Source: Lysobacterales bacterium (GTDB lineage: Bacteria; Pseudomonadota; Gammaproteobacteria; Xanthomonadales; S139-57). From it: a DNA stretch of 32,488 bases. Under the pieces are notes generated by a model. That model did not search any database, was not told where the DNA came from, and saw nothing but the letters and a program-made list of their open reading frames with translations. Shown piece after piece: positions 1-8,131 of the stretch. Position 1 is the stretch's first letter, and every line of letters starts with the position of its first letter. The stretch covers positions 1 through 32,488 of the forward strand of contig JALWTZ010000003.1 of assembly GCA_026993285.1 (NCBI GenBank), given 5' to 3'. The translations under genes were made by a program, and so were the position numbers.

Positions 1-527
1 TCGAAACGCTGTACCACCCGGAAATACTGCTGCAGGGCCTGTTGCCAGGCCTGTACATGGCCATCGCCGTCAATGGGGTTGATCAGGCCCATGCTGGGCC
101 GGCCGGACCAGCGCAGGATTTCCATTTCCGCTTCATACTCCGGGCTGTAGGGTACGGACCCGTCCACCACATAGAGGATGGCCGCGCCTGCCACCAGCGG
201 GCGCAAAAGAGCGGTTTCATCCGGGAAGCGCTGCTGGCAGTCCGGGTCTTCCACAAACCGGGCCACGGTTTCCGCTCGCCGGTGAGCACCGCTTTCCTGC
301 TGCCTGAGCCAGGCCAGTACCGCATGGGGACGCTGGAAGCCCGGGGTATCCACCAGACAATAGTGTCCGCCCGCATTCTCGTAGCGGTAGGAGGCTGCCG
401 CCGTGGTGGTGCCTGATTGCCGGGCAATGGCAATGCTGTCATCCCGTGCCAGCGTGGCGACAATGGACGACTTGCCCTTGTTGGGATGACCCACCACGGC
501 AAAACAGGGTTCATGCTGGGATTTCAT
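1..527 (-). CDS. DUF3482-type GTPase, C-terminus outside the window
   Basis: Translation of the minus strand from the ATG at 527 gives about 175 residues with a P-loop GHPNKGKSS (about residues 13-21), a switch-II DTPG motif, and a threonine-rich switch I segment (QSGTTTA). This marks a TRAFAC-class small GTPase domain. The usual G4 NKxD motif is not visible; the corresponding region reads SMGLINPIDG, as I recall for the GTPase/DUF3482 family. The start is fixed by a 4-nt ATGA overlap with the upstream DUF2868 gene, which implies translational coupling. The reading frame stays open to the left edge, so the C-terminal DUF3482 region is not seen. The role is not established; coupling to a membrane protein suggests a membrane-associated regulatory GTPase (inference). 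Confidence 0.85.
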   Translation of the reverse strand, partial: MKSQHEPCFAVVGHPNKGKSSIVATLARDDSIAIARQSGTTTAAASYRYENAGGHYCLVDTPGFQRPHAVLAWLRQQESGAHRRAETVARFVEDPDCQQRFPDETALLRPLVAGAAILYVVDGSVPYSPEYEAEMEILRWSGRPSMGLINPIDGDGHVQAWQQALQQYFRVVQRF

Positions 528-1558
528 GGCCAATGCAATACCTTCCATCCAGGGAGTGCGGCAGCAAAACGACGCCATTCCTGCCAGTGGGAAGCCTCTG
601 GATGCTGAAGCTGACTTTCCTTCCAGGCCAACGGCAGAATCAGCCCCCGGGTTCCGTTCAGCCGGTCGGCCAGTTCCGCCAGTGGCGGCTCCCAGGCACG
701 CACCACGACCACCAGCGGTTGACCGGTTCCACCGGCCCAATCCCGGATGGCCATTGCCGGCTCGGGCAACTGTCCGGCAATCTCGCGTGGCAGCCAGGCG
801 GCATCCAGCCACTGGGCATCGGGTGGCCATTGATTCGTAGTGGTACCCAGGTCCAGTGCTTGTACCGTGGTCTCGGTGCGAGTAACCGGTTCCGGTGTCT
901 GCAACTGCCGCAACCGCCAGGCGGCGTGGAGCAATAACAGAAAACGCGGCAGCACCACATAGAAAAACTGTGCAGCCAGGACAAAGGTCCACCAGCGGGA
1001 GAAAGGTGCCTGTGCGTCAGGCAGAGCCAGTCGATTGCCCTGCGTCTGCTCCAGGAGATCGAGACTAGGCTGGGCCGCCTCCCAGAACGACCAGGGCCAG
1101 GCCAGCAGCCGCAGCCATGGCTCCAGATCCTGTGCCGTGAGCAGGGTACTGCGCCAGACAAAATGCAGGTCGGTGAACAACAGCAACAGCCAGAGGGCCA
1201 GCACGGTACCCAGACTCAACCCCAGCATCAACCATTGCCCGCTCAGCAGCAGCCACCAGAAACTGCCTCCTTGCAGACGATATTGACGCAATTGTGCCTT
1301 CCAGGTAGCAGGCAACAGCGGCAAATGCTGCCAGCCCGCTGGCGGAATCCAGCTCTGCTTGCGCAACAAGGCCAGCAAAGTCAGCAACAATGTCAGCACC
1401 GGCAACCCTACCAGCAATGACAACACCGCCAGCAGGTTAACCTGACCATGGGCATCCCCTGCCAGCAGGGGCCAGCTGAGCAGGCAGCCGACAGCCAGCC
1501 CCAACAGCATCATGCCGGGCTGTATCCAGGATTCATGTGTCAGGGTGGAGTGATTCAA
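524..1558 (-). CDS. DUF2868 family membrane protein
   Basis: This is a 344-residue protein with two hydrophobic segments near the N-terminus (about residues 15-33 and 42-65), further membrane segments around 105-130 and 190-215, and a soluble tryptophan-rich C-terminal part. The sequence matches my recollection of DUF2868, a family of unknown function that normally precedes a DUF3482 GTPase, exactly as here. The reading frame opens with TTG and has no clear ribosome-binding site. The protein begins almost directly at the first membrane helix, so it looks shorter than typical members; an N-terminal domain may be absent or the start may be misplaced. Its stop codon overlaps the GTPase start by 4 nt, so the two are almost certainly co-translated partners. 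Confidence 0.8.
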   Translation of the reverse strand: MNHSTLTHESWIQPGMMLLGLAVGCLLSWPLLAGDAHGQVNLLAVLSLLVGLPVLTLLLTLLALLRKQSWIPPAGWQHLPLLPATWKAQLRQYRLQGGSFWWLLLSGQWLMLGLSLGTVLALWLLLLFTDLHFVWRSTLLTAQDLEPWLRLLAWPWSFWEAAQPSLDLLEQTQGNRLALPDAQAPFSRWWTFVLAAQFFYVVLPRFLLLLHAAWRLRQLQTPEPVTRTETTVQALDLGTTTNQWPPDAQWLDAAWLPREIAGQLPEPAMAIRDWAGGTGQPLVVVVRAWEPPLAELADRLNGTRGLILPLAWKESQLQHPEASHWQEWRRFAAALPGWKVLHWP

Positions 1559-1634
1559 GCCGGGGGGTTGTGTGGTTTGCAGGCAGCCTATCCTAGCATG
1601 TTCTTTTCCGTGACCAGTACGCCGTAATCAGCCG

Positions 1635-2063
1635 CTACTCGATGTCACGAGAAAACACCACCGGCCGTTTCTCCTTCAACCAGCCATTCATGCCCTGGGC
1701 AAGGTGATAGACCTGTTTCATGCCCATGCGTTTTTCCAGAAACAGCCCTACCTGCCGGGTGCGGTTGCCGGAACGGCAGACCAGAATGAATGGCTGGTCC
1801 TTGTTCGGCACGATTTTCCTGAAACGCTCCAGCCAGCCCTGCACATCGGCCCGCCCCAATTCATCGAAAAACATCAACCGATGGGCACCGGCGATGGTGC
1901 CGGTTTCCTGCCATTCCCGCGGGGTACGGATATCAATCACCGGCACACCCTCTTTCTGCATTTGCAACAGCGCTTCCGGAGACAGGTTGTGCAACTCTGC
2001 CCTTGCGGGTGCCACCGCCAGCAAGGCAAGCAAAATACCGGATTTCAGCAAATGGTGAAACAT
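1635..2063 (-). CDS. periplasmic rhodanese-like domain protein
   Basis: This 142-residue protein has a clear Sec signal peptide (hydrophobic core LLALLAVAPA, likely cleavage after ARA near residue 22) followed by a single rhodanese fold. The active-site loop is CRSGNRTRQ, with a catalytic-type cysteine, and the domain contains VIDIRTPREW and a closing GMNGW motif. Exported single-domain rhodaneses may transfer sulfane sulfur or act in thiol redox chemistry in the periplasm; the substrate is unknown. The gene stands alone on the minus strand, with 30 bp separating it from the end of the DUF3501 gene upstream. It could be a distal member of the rubrerythrin/Fe-S/DUF3501 cluster, which would suit a thiol or sulfur stress role (inference). 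Confidence 0.88.
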   Translation of the reverse strand: MFHHLLKSGILLALLAVAPARAELHNLSPEALLQMQKEGVPVIDIRTPREWQETGTIAGAHRLMFFDELGRADVQGWLERFRKIVPNKDQPFILVCRSGNRTRQVGLFLEKRMGMKQVYHLAQGMNGWLKEKRPVVFSRDIE

Positions 2064-2093
2064 GAGCCGTAGCCTTTGATGTTTGGGAAAATA

Positions 2094-2690
2094 TTATACT
2101 ACGCCAGTTTGCAAATCCTTCACCAGTGCCGCCCGGACATCCTCTGGAACCGGGTTAACCTCGTGCTGATATTCGGGATGATTGATCAACGCCCGCAGGG
2201 GTGCTCCACTTTGTGCAGCCTGAACCATCTCCGGCGTCAGTTCGAAACGGAGAAAATGGACAGAGGAGGTTTTTTCCTCATCCTCCCGCTCCAGATCCTC
2301 ATCCGCAATGGGGCGAATCACCGGCAGATCACCGACCTGCAGGCCGACATGTTTTTCAATGCCCAGCAGTTTCTTCAGCCAGGCCCGCCGTTCCTGTTCA
2401 TCCGGAAACTCCAGCATGAAGGTGGCTTTCCAGTTGCTGCCATCCGGGATCAGCGGGTTGTAGGCATCCAGTTCCTCCTGTATGCCCTCGGGCTCGAAAA
2501 TGCGTTCGATGCGCAGCATTTCCTGGATCTGGTACTGCATGGTCAACGCATCTTCGAAATACAGGGTGGCATGCGGCCCGATGGGCAGGCGGCGGTTCTT
2601 TTTGTGCGCCATGACCTTTTGACGAAATTCCGGCCGGATGCGGGCATATTCTTCCAGTGAATACAGGTCTGAATGCGTCAGTTTCTGCAT
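2094..2690 (-). CDS. DUF3501 family protein
   Basis: A 198-residue soluble, charged protein that begins MQKLTHSDLYSLEEYARIRP and has the conserved DUF3501 segment running from HKKNRRLPIGPHATLYFED into QYQIQEMLRIERIF. No catalytic motif is evident and the biochemical function is unknown to me. It starts 10 bp after the end of the Fe-S oxidoreductase gene with a GGAGGCG-like ribosome-binding site, so it is co-transcribed with it. The order rubrerythrin, glycerol-3-phosphate-dehydrogenase-C-like Fe-S protein, DUF3501 recurs in beta- and gammaproteobacteria, which makes this a conserved functional unit. A part in peroxide or reductive detoxification is inferred from rubrerythrin only. Confidence 0.88.
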   Translation of the reverse strand: MQKLTHSDLYSLEEYARIRPEFRQKVMAHKKNRRLPIGPHATLYFEDALTMQYQIQEMLRIERIFEPEGIQEELDAYNPLIPDGSNWKATFMLEFPDEQERRAWLKKLLGIEKHVGLQVGDLPVIRPIADEDLEREDEEKTSSVHFLRFELTPEMVQAAQSGAPLRALINHPEYQHEVNPVPEDVRAALVKDLQTGVV

Positions 2691-2700
2691 GTTCGCCTCC

Positions 2701-4029
2701 TCAGATACCGTAGGCCTGACGAATCAGGCTGATGGGATGTCGCGGTTCGGAACCATCGGCCAGGCCGTTGGCAATCTGTTCTCCGGCCATGGCGCAGTCA
2801 CTGCAGTAGTGATCCGGTTTCCATTGCTTGACCTTGTTGTACACCGGGCGGCCAATCTTCATGGAAGCCGGATGAAACTCCGTTTTCACCGCGTAGGTGC
2901 CATCATGGCCGGAACAACGCTCAATGGTGGTGATTTCGGTCTCCGGCACCAGCGAGAGCATTTCCCGTGTCTTGGGGCCAATACGCTGTACCCGCTGATG
3001 GCAGGCCGCATGGTAGGCCACCTTGCCCAGCGGCTGTTGGAAATCGGTTTTCAGCAGGCCATGCTTGTGGCGCAGCATCAGGTATTCGAAAGGGTCGTAG
3101 ATGTGATCCCGCACCTTGGCCACCTGTGCATCCTCGGGAAACATCAGCGGCAGTTCCTGCTTGAACATGAGCACGCAGGAGGGTACCGGAGCGATGATAT
3201 CCCAGCCTTCATCCACCAGCCGTGCCAGCTCGGGGATATTCACCGCCTTGGCCTGGGCCACCGATTCGAAATCGCCCAGTTCCAGCTTGGGCATGCCGCA
3301 GCACTGTTCCTTTTGCGGCAGGGTGACCGGAATCGCATTGTGGCGCAGCACGGCTACCAGGTCTTCCCCGCTTTGCGGGTCGTTGCGGTTGCCGTAGCAA
3401 GTGGTGAACAGGGCGACCTTGCCGGTGGTGGGGCCGGCCGGCTGCGCACCCTCGCCGCTGTCCGGCACGATGCGCTTGCGCAGGGTGTGGCTGTGGAATT
3501 TGGGCAGGCGGGCATCCTTGTGCACGCCAAAGCCCTTGTCCAGCGCCGAACGGAAGGCCGGTGTGCGGTTCAGGCCATTGACGACCTGCACCACCAGTGG
3601 AATGGTGGCGGCCTTGCCGACGGCATCCGTACTGGTGAGCACCTTGTCACGCAAGCGGGCACCGTGTTTTTTGAAATGCACCGCCTTGGCCTGCAGCATG
3701 AGGTGGGGAAAATCCACATTCCACTCATGCGGAGGCACATAGGGGCATTTGGTCAGAAAGCAGAGATCACAGAGATAGCAATGGTCCACCACCTTCTGGT
3801 AGTCGGCCTTGTCCACGCCGTCGATTTCCATGGTGTCGGATTCGTCCACCAGATCAAACAGGGTGGGAAAGGCCTGGCACAGACTGACACAGCGGCGGCA
3901 ACCATGACAGATATCGAAAACCCGCTCCATCTCCGCCAGCAACTTGTCTTCATCGTAGTATCCGGGGTTCTGCCAGTCCACCGGGTGGCGGGTGGGTGCT
4001 TCCAGACTGCCTTCTCGTTGTTGGCTCAT
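2701..4029 (-). CDS. heterodisulfide reductase-related Fe-S protein (GlpC-like)
   Basis: A 442-residue protein. Near residues 41-51 it has CHGCRRCVSLC and near 82-93 CYLCDLCFLTKC, two ferredoxin-type motifs for [4Fe-4S] clusters. The C-terminal two thirds carry CCG-domain cysteines (QCCGMPKLELGDF, RCSGHDGTYAVK, CSDCAMAGEQ) as in GlpC, HdrB and LutA-type electron-transfer subunits. It lacks a flavin dehydrogenase partner in this window, so it probably passes electrons between an unidentified donor and a partner, plausibly the co-encoded rubrerythrin (inference). The ATG at 4029 is preceded by GGAGGGG. The gene lies downstream of rubrerythrin beyond an intrinsic terminator and 10 bp before DUF3501. 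It is soluble, with no membrane segment. Confidence 0.9.
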   Translation of the reverse strand: MSQQREGSLEAPTRHPVDWQNPGYYDEDKLLAEMERVFDICHGCRRCVSLCQAFPTLFDLVDESDTMEIDGVDKADYQKVVDHCYLCDLCFLTKCPYVPPHEWNVDFPHLMLQAKAVHFKKHGARLRDKVLTSTDAVGKAATIPLVVQVVNGLNRTPAFRSALDKGFGVHKDARLPKFHSHTLRKRIVPDSGEGAQPAGPTTGKVALFTTCYGNRNDPQSGEDLVAVLRHNAIPVTLPQKEQCCGMPKLELGDFESVAQAKAVNIPELARLVDEGWDIIAPVPSCVLMFKQELPLMFPEDAQVAKVRDHIYDPFEYLMLRHKHGLLKTDFQQPLGKVAYHAACHQRVQRIGPKTREMLSLVPETEITTIERCSGHDGTYAVKTEFHPASMKIGRPVYNKVKQWKPDHYCSDCAMAGEQIANGLADGSEPRHPISLIRQAYGI

Positions 4030-4071
4030 GGTTTCTGCCCCTCCAGTTCAATCACTTGTATTCGCGCCATC

Positions 4072-4095
4072 AAAAAAGGGGCCTTGCGGCCCCTT
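4072..4095 (-). terminator. intrinsic terminator after rubrerythrin
   Basis: On the minus strand an 8-bp perfect stem AAGGGGCC / GGCCCCTT with a 4-base loop runs into a six-base T tract. It lies directly after the rubrerythrin stop codon and before the Fe-S gene of the same apparent operon. Partial termination would make rubrerythrin more abundant than the two downstream products. Confidence 0.85.
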
Positions 4096-4104
4096 GCCGG
4101 GCAC

Positions 4105-4524
4105 TCAGGCGTCCAGCGTATCCAGCGCTTTCTGGAACCGGTTGGCGTGGGAACGCTCCGCCTTGGCCAGTGTTTCGAACCAGTCGGCAATTTCGTCAAA
4201 CCCCTCGTCTCGGGCGGTCTTGGCCATGCCGGGGTACATATCGGTGTACTCGTGGGTTTCACCGGCAATGGCGGCTTTCAGGTTATCTGCCGTGCCACCG
4301 ATGGGCAGGCCGGTGGCCGGGTCACCCACTTCTTCCAGGTACTCCAGGTGACCGTGGGCATGGCCGGTTTCACCTTCGGCCGTGGAACGGAACACGGCAG
4401 CCACATCATTGTAACCTTCCACATCGGCCTTGGCGGCAAAGTAGAGGTAACGACGATTGGCCTGGGATTCGCCGGCAAAGGCGGCTTTCAGATTTTCTTC
4501 GGTTTTGGAACCTTTCAGAGACAT
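4105..4524 (-). CDS. rubrerythrin family protein, ferritin-like domain only
   Basis: A 139-residue protein with the four-helix diiron architecture: E...ANRRYLYFA, EGETGHAHGHLEYL, AGETHEYTDMYPGMA and AKAERSHANRFQKAL supply the Glu and His ligands expected of a rubrerythrin diiron site. The usual C-terminal rubredoxin domain with CxxC pairs is absent, so electrons must come from a separate protein. The adjacent Fe-S protein is the obvious candidate (inference). Rubrerythrins reduce hydrogen peroxide to water in the cytoplasm. The ATG at 4524 follows a GGAGGAAG ribosome-binding site. It is first in the cluster, followed by an intrinsic terminator. Confidence 0.92.
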   Translation of the reverse strand: MSLKGSKTEENLKAAFAGESQANRRYLYFAAKADVEGYNDVAAVFRSTAEGETGHAHGHLEYLEEVGDPATGLPIGGTADNLKAAIAGETHEYTDMYPGMAKTARDEGFDEIADWFETLAKAERSHANRFQKALDTLDA

Positions 4525-4625
4525 GAGTCTTCCTCCATTGATCGGGTGTGATTACGGGTGTGCACCAGCATTGAACCGGGCACGGCCCTGTGTTTCAGCC
4601 ACCGGGGAGGCGATCACGCAAGCGC

Positions 4626-4653
4626 GGAACACGCCATCCGCACGCCGTGTTCC
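4626..4653. promoter_or_regulatory. inverted repeat in the rubrerythrin leader
   Basis: GGAACACG at 4626-4633 and CGTGTTCC at 4646-4653 form a perfect 8-bp inverted repeat with a 12-base spacer, about 100 bp upstream of the rubrerythrin start. A further GTTCCAC copy follows about 10 bp away. It could be an operator or an mRNA hairpin. I recognise no specific regulator. The rest of the 243-bp gap (4525-4767) shows no gene. Confidence 0.4.
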
Positions 4654-4767
4654 ACACGCTGTTCCACCCTCCCGGCAAATCACGGATTACGCGACTTGCC
4701 CAGACACTATAGGGACAGAATCAGCCAGAGAGAAATTGTTTGTTTCAATGAGTTTGATAGATCATGA

Positions 4768-5160
4768 CTATTGCATCAGCGCATGCCACAGCAAGGCCGC
4801 AGACAACAGGATGATGACCATCCAGGTCAACAGCGTGCCATAGAAGCGGCCGATGGTCTTGCCCGCATCCCGCTGCAGGCCGGAAGCATGCATCAGGCGC
4901 CCCAGCAACAACAGGCCGCCGGCAGCATACAGGCCGATGACCGGCAGGGCATGGTTGAGTTCCGCCATGCCCAGCAACAACAGGCTCATGGGCACATATT
5001 CGATGAAATTGGCATGCACCCGGATGGCTCGTGCCAGTTCTTCCTGCCCGCCATGGCCGATGCCCACCTGATACTTTCTGCGCAGGCCAACCACCTGCAT
5101 GGCCAGCCAGAGCATCAACAGGGCCAGCAGTGCGGTATAGATTCCGGTAATGGGTAACAT
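4768..5160 (-). CDS. MAPEG family membrane protein
   Basis: A 130-residue protein with four hydrophobic helices and the MAPEG signature: AIRVHANFIEYVPMSLLLL in the second segment and GRLMHASGL before the last helices. Members of this family (membrane-associated proteins in eicosanoid and glutathione metabolism) are small trimeric inner-membrane proteins, often glutathione-dependent. Bacterial members of this short type mostly lack an assigned substrate. The ATG at 5160 has a strong GGGAGAGG upstream. It is transcribed toward the rubrerythrin cluster but separated from it by 243 bp, and is divergent from the 2OG oxygenase gene. Confidence 0.9.
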   Translation of the reverse strand: MLPITGIYTALLALLMLWLAMQVVGLRRKYQVGIGHGGQEELARAIRVHANFIEYVPMSLLLLGMAELNHALPVIGLYAAGGLLLLGRLMHASGLQRDAGKTIGRFYGTLLTWMVIILLSAALLWHALMQ

Positions 5161-5217
5161 GGTGCCTCTCCCGCGGGTTATTGGTGAACAACCGGTCAGC
5201 GGCTATCATGCAGCCCA

Positions 5218-5853
5218 ATGCCAAGCGAGCGCAAGCCGATGAAAACCGAATATGACCAGCTGACCCCCACTTTGCCGGAAAACTTTCAAGAATTGGGAGA
5301 AAACAGCTTCATCTTTGTGGTGGATGATGCCCTGCCGGAGATCTTCTGCGATGAGATGGTCCGCCGCTTCGAGGCGCATCCGGATGAGCAGTATCCGGGC
5401 CGTATCGGCCAGCAGGCGGTGGAGGAGCAGAGCATCAAGCGTTCCACCGACCTGGTGGTCAGCGGCAAGGCGCACTGGAAGGATATCGACCACGCCCTGT
5501 TTCGCTCCCTGGGGCTGGCCGTCAAGGCCTTTCGTGAGCGTTACCCCTTCTTCAGGGGCCGCTTCAAGGACGTGGGCTATGCCATCCAGCGCACGCAACC
5601 CGGCGAGTTCTACCACTGGCATATCGACGGCGGCTCGCACCAGTTCGCCGACCGGCAGCTGGTGGCCGTCTGGTACCTCAATGATGTGGAAGGCCCCGGA
5701 GGCGAGACGGAATTTCTCTACCAGAACATCAAGGTCAAGCCGCGCAAGGGCCGCCTGTTGCTGTTCCCGCCCTTCTGGACCCATGTACACCGGGGTGTGG
5801 AACTGCAGGCCGGGGTGAAATACATTGCCACCACCTGGCTGTCCTTTGCATAG
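5218..5853 (+). CDS. 2-oxoglutarate/Fe(II)-dependent oxygenase
   Basis: A 211-residue prolyl-4-hydroxylase-type dioxygenase. The HxD iron-binding pair is in FYHWHIDGG and the distal histidine is in PFWTHVHRGVELQ, with the 2-oxoglutarate-binding basic residue supplied by the lysine of AGVKYIATTW. VWYLNDVEGPGGETEF is the typical central strand pair. The substrate (protein or small molecule) cannot be told from sequence. Two in-frame starts are possible, 5218 and 5239 (MKTEYDQL), and neither has a good ribosome-binding site; I kept the longer. It is divergent from the MAPEG gene and convergent with the TfoX-domain gene. Confidence 0.87.
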   Translation: MPSERKPMKTEYDQLTPTLPENFQELGENSFIFVVDDALPEIFCDEMVRRFEAHPDEQYPGRIGQQAVEEQSIKRSTDLVVSGKAHWKDIDHALFRSLGLAVKAFRERYPFFRGRFKDVGYAIQRTQPGEFYHWHIDGGSHQFADRQLVAVWYLNDVEGPGGETEFLYQNIKVKPRKGRLLLFPPFWTHVHRGVELQAGVKYIATTWLSFA

Positions 5854-5858
5854 GCCTG

Positions 5859-6143
5859 CTACTGGTCTTCGTCCCGCAGCAGGGCCTTCAGCTGCTGAAA
5901 ACCCTCCAGTTCCAGCAGCAGGCGGTCCCTTTCGGAGCGGGCGATATCCGCCCAGTGCCTGCCTTGCAGCGCGCCCACCATGGCATAGAGAAAATTCAGG
6001 CTGACAGTGCCCTGTGCCCGCAGCTCAAGGAAGGCCTGTACCGGCCCGATCCGCTCCAGATCGGCCCGGGTATGGATGCCAATGGCATTCAGGGCCTTTT
6101 CCGATGCCGGGCCCAGCCCCTGCAATCTTGCCAGCTCTCCCAT
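5859..6143 (-). CDS. TfoX C-terminal domain protein
   Basis: A 94-residue protein made of a helix-hairpin-helix-like region (LARLQGLGPASEKALNAIGI) followed by the TfoX/Sxy C-terminal pattern (TRADLERIGPVQAFLELRA ... SLNFLYAMVGALQGRHW). The N-terminal TfoX domain is absent, as in many free-standing TfoX_C proteins. Full-length TfoX/Sxy regulates competence; whether this short form does so is unknown. The ATG at 6143 follows a GGGGGA motif. It is convergent with the 2OG oxygenase gene, their stops only a few bases apart, and divergent from ilvD. Confidence 0.85.
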   Translation of the reverse strand: MGELARLQGLGPASEKALNAIGIHTRADLERIGPVQAFLELRAQGTVSLNFLYAMVGALQGRHWADIARSERDRLLLELEGFQQLKALLRDEDQ

Positions 6144-6283
6144 GGCTTCCCCCGTTGAGTGCTCCCGGTTCGCGGCCTACCGCTTGCGGGCCATTGTAAA
6201 CGGCCTTCTCTCTTCCGTGCTATCCACCGGCCCGGCCGGGCATGCTATGTTTTCGCCTTTCCCTTGTGATGATGGAGTTCACC

Positions 6284-8131
6284 ATGCCGCCGCTGCGTTC
6301 CAATACCACCACCCAGGGCCGCAACATGGCCGGTGCGCGCGCCCTGTGGCGGGCCACCGGCGTGAAGGATGAGGAATTCGGCAAGCCCATCATTGCCGTG
6401 GTCAATTCCTACACCCAGTTCGTGCCCGGACATGTGCACCTGAAAAACCTGGGGGACCGGGTGGCCGATGCCATCCGCGAGGCCGGCGGCATCCCGCGGG
6501 AGTTCAACACCATCGCGGTGGATGACGGCATTGCCATGGGCCACGGCGGCATGCTCTATTCTCTGCCGTCCCGGGAGCTGATCGCCGATTCGGTGGAGTA
6601 CATGGTCAACGCCCACTGTGCCGATGCCATGGTCTGCATTTCCAACTGCGACAAGATCACCCCCGGCATGCTGATGGCCGCCATGCGGCTGAACATACCG
6701 GCGGTGTTCGTTTCCGGCGGGCCCATGGAAGCGGGCAAGACCCGCCTGGCCGACGGCGAGCACAAGCTGGACCTGGTGGATGCCATGGTGGCGGCGGTGA
6801 CCGATTCGGTCAGCGATGCCGACAGCGAGCGCATCGAGCGTTCCGCCTGCCCCACCTGCGGTTCCTGCTCCGGCATGTTTACCGCCAATTCCATGAACTG
6901 CCTGGCCGAGGCACTGGGGCTGGCCCTGCCGGGCAACGGCTCGCTGCTGGCCACCCATGCCGACCGCAAGGGGCTGTTCGAGCAGGCGGGCCGGCGGGTG
7001 GTGGAACTGTGCCGCCGCTGGTACGAACAGGAAGACACCCGTGCCCTGCCCCGTGGCATCGCCACCTTCGAGGCCTTTGAAAACGCCATGGCGCTGGATA
7101 TCGCCATGGGCGGCTCCACCAACACCGTGCTGCATCTGCTGGCCATCGCCCGCGAAGGGGAAGTGCCCTTCACCATGGCGGATATCGACCGGATGTCGCG
7201 CAAGGTGCCACACCTGTGCAAGGTGGCGCCATCCACACCGCTGTATCACATGGAAGATGTACACCGCGCCGGCGGGGTGATGGGCATTCTGGGCGAACTG
7301 CAGCGGGCCGGCCTGCTGCATGAAGATACCCCCACGGTGCACAGCGCCACCCTGGGCGAAGCCCTGCAACAGTGGGATATCCGGCAAACCACGGACGAAA
7401 GCGTGTTGCGCTTCTACCGGGCCGGGCCGGCGGGCATTCCCACCCAGGAGGCCTTCTCCCAGAACTGCCGCTGGGAAAGCCTGGACGACGACCGCGAAAC
7501 CGGCTGTATCCGCGACCTGGCCCATGCCTATTCCGCTGACGGTGGCCTGGCGGTACTGTTCGGCAACCTGGCCGAGAAAGGCTGCATCGTCAAGACCGCC
7601 GGCGTGGCCGAGAACTGCCTGCGGTTCACCGGCCGGGCCCGGATTTTCGAATCCCAGGAAGCGGCGGTGGAAGCCATACTGGGTGACCGGATCGAAGCCG
7701 GTGATGTGGTGCTGATCCGCTACGAGGGGCCGAAGGGTGGCCCCGGCATGCAGGAGATGCTCTATCCCACTTCCTACCTCAAGGCCAAGGGGCTGGGAGC
7801 GCAATGCGCCCTGATTACCGATGGCCGTTTCTCCGGCGGCACCTCCGGCCTTTCCATCGGCCATGTCTCGCCGGAAGCGGCCGCCGGCGGCACCATCGGC
7901 CTGGTGGAAGAAGGCGACCGCATCGAAATCGACATTCCCGCCCGTCGCATTCACCTGGCGGTAGCCGAGGACGAGCTGGCCCGGCGCCGGGCCGCCATGG
8001 AAGCCCGACCCCGCCCCTGGCAGCCAGAAAACCGCCAGCGCAGCGTGAGCCGGGCTCTGCAGGCCTACGCCCTGCTGGCCACTTCCGCCGACACCGGTGC
8101 CGTGCGCCGCCTGCCGGGCGAAGAGGCATGA
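6284..8131 (+). CDS. ilvD: dihydroxy-acid dehydratase
   Basis: A 615-residue enzyme of valine and isoleucine synthesis that dehydrates 2,3-dihydroxy acids to 2-keto acids. Length and N-terminus (MPPLRSNTTTQGRNMAGARA) match the E. coli enzyme closely. Iron-sulfur ligands are visible in CISNCDKITPGM and CPTCGSCSGMFTANSMNCL, and the C-terminal domain has LITDGRFSGGTSGLSIGHVSPEA. An upstream in-frame ATG at 6242 exists, but the ATG at 6284 is preferred: it has GGAG 6 bases upstream and gives the family N-terminus. The gene overlaps ilvA by 4 nt (ATGA), so the two are translationally coupled. No leader peptide or attenuator was recognised in the short upstream gap. Confidence 0.97.
   Translation: MPPLRSNTTTQGRNMAGARALWRATGVKDEEFGKPIIAVVNSYTQFVPGHVHLKNLGDRVADAIREAGGIPREFNTIAVDDGIAMGHGGMLYSLPSRELIADSVEYMVNAHCADAMVCISNCDKITPGMLMAAMRLNIPAVFVSGGPMEAGKTRLADGEHKLDLVDAMVAAVTDSVSDADSERIERSACPTCGSCSGMFTANSMNCLAEALGLALPGNGSLLATHADRKGLFEQAGRRVVELCRRWYEQEDTRALPRGIATFEAFENAMALDIAMGGSTNTVLHLLAIAREGEVPFTMADIDRMSRKVPHLCKVAPSTPLYHMEDVHRAGGVMGILGELQRAGLLHEDTPTVHSATLGEALQQWDIRQTTDESVLRFYRAGPAGIPTQEAFSQNCRWESLDDDRETGCIRDLAHAYSADGGLAVLFGNLAEKGCIVKTAGVAENCLRFTGRARIFESQEAAVEAILGDRIEAGDVVLIRYEGPKGGPGMQEMLYPTSYLKAKGLGAQCALITDGRFSGGTSGLSIGHVSPEAAAGGTIGLVEEGDRIEIDIPARRIHLAVAEDELARRRAAMEARPRPWQPENRQRSVSRALQAYALLATSADTGAVRRLPGEEA

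Noticed and set aside
2638..4551. 637-codon open frame on the plus strand
   Set aside because: It lies entirely antisense to the DUF3501, Fe-S and rubrerythrin genes, which have recognisable motifs; it arises from GC-rich codon bias.
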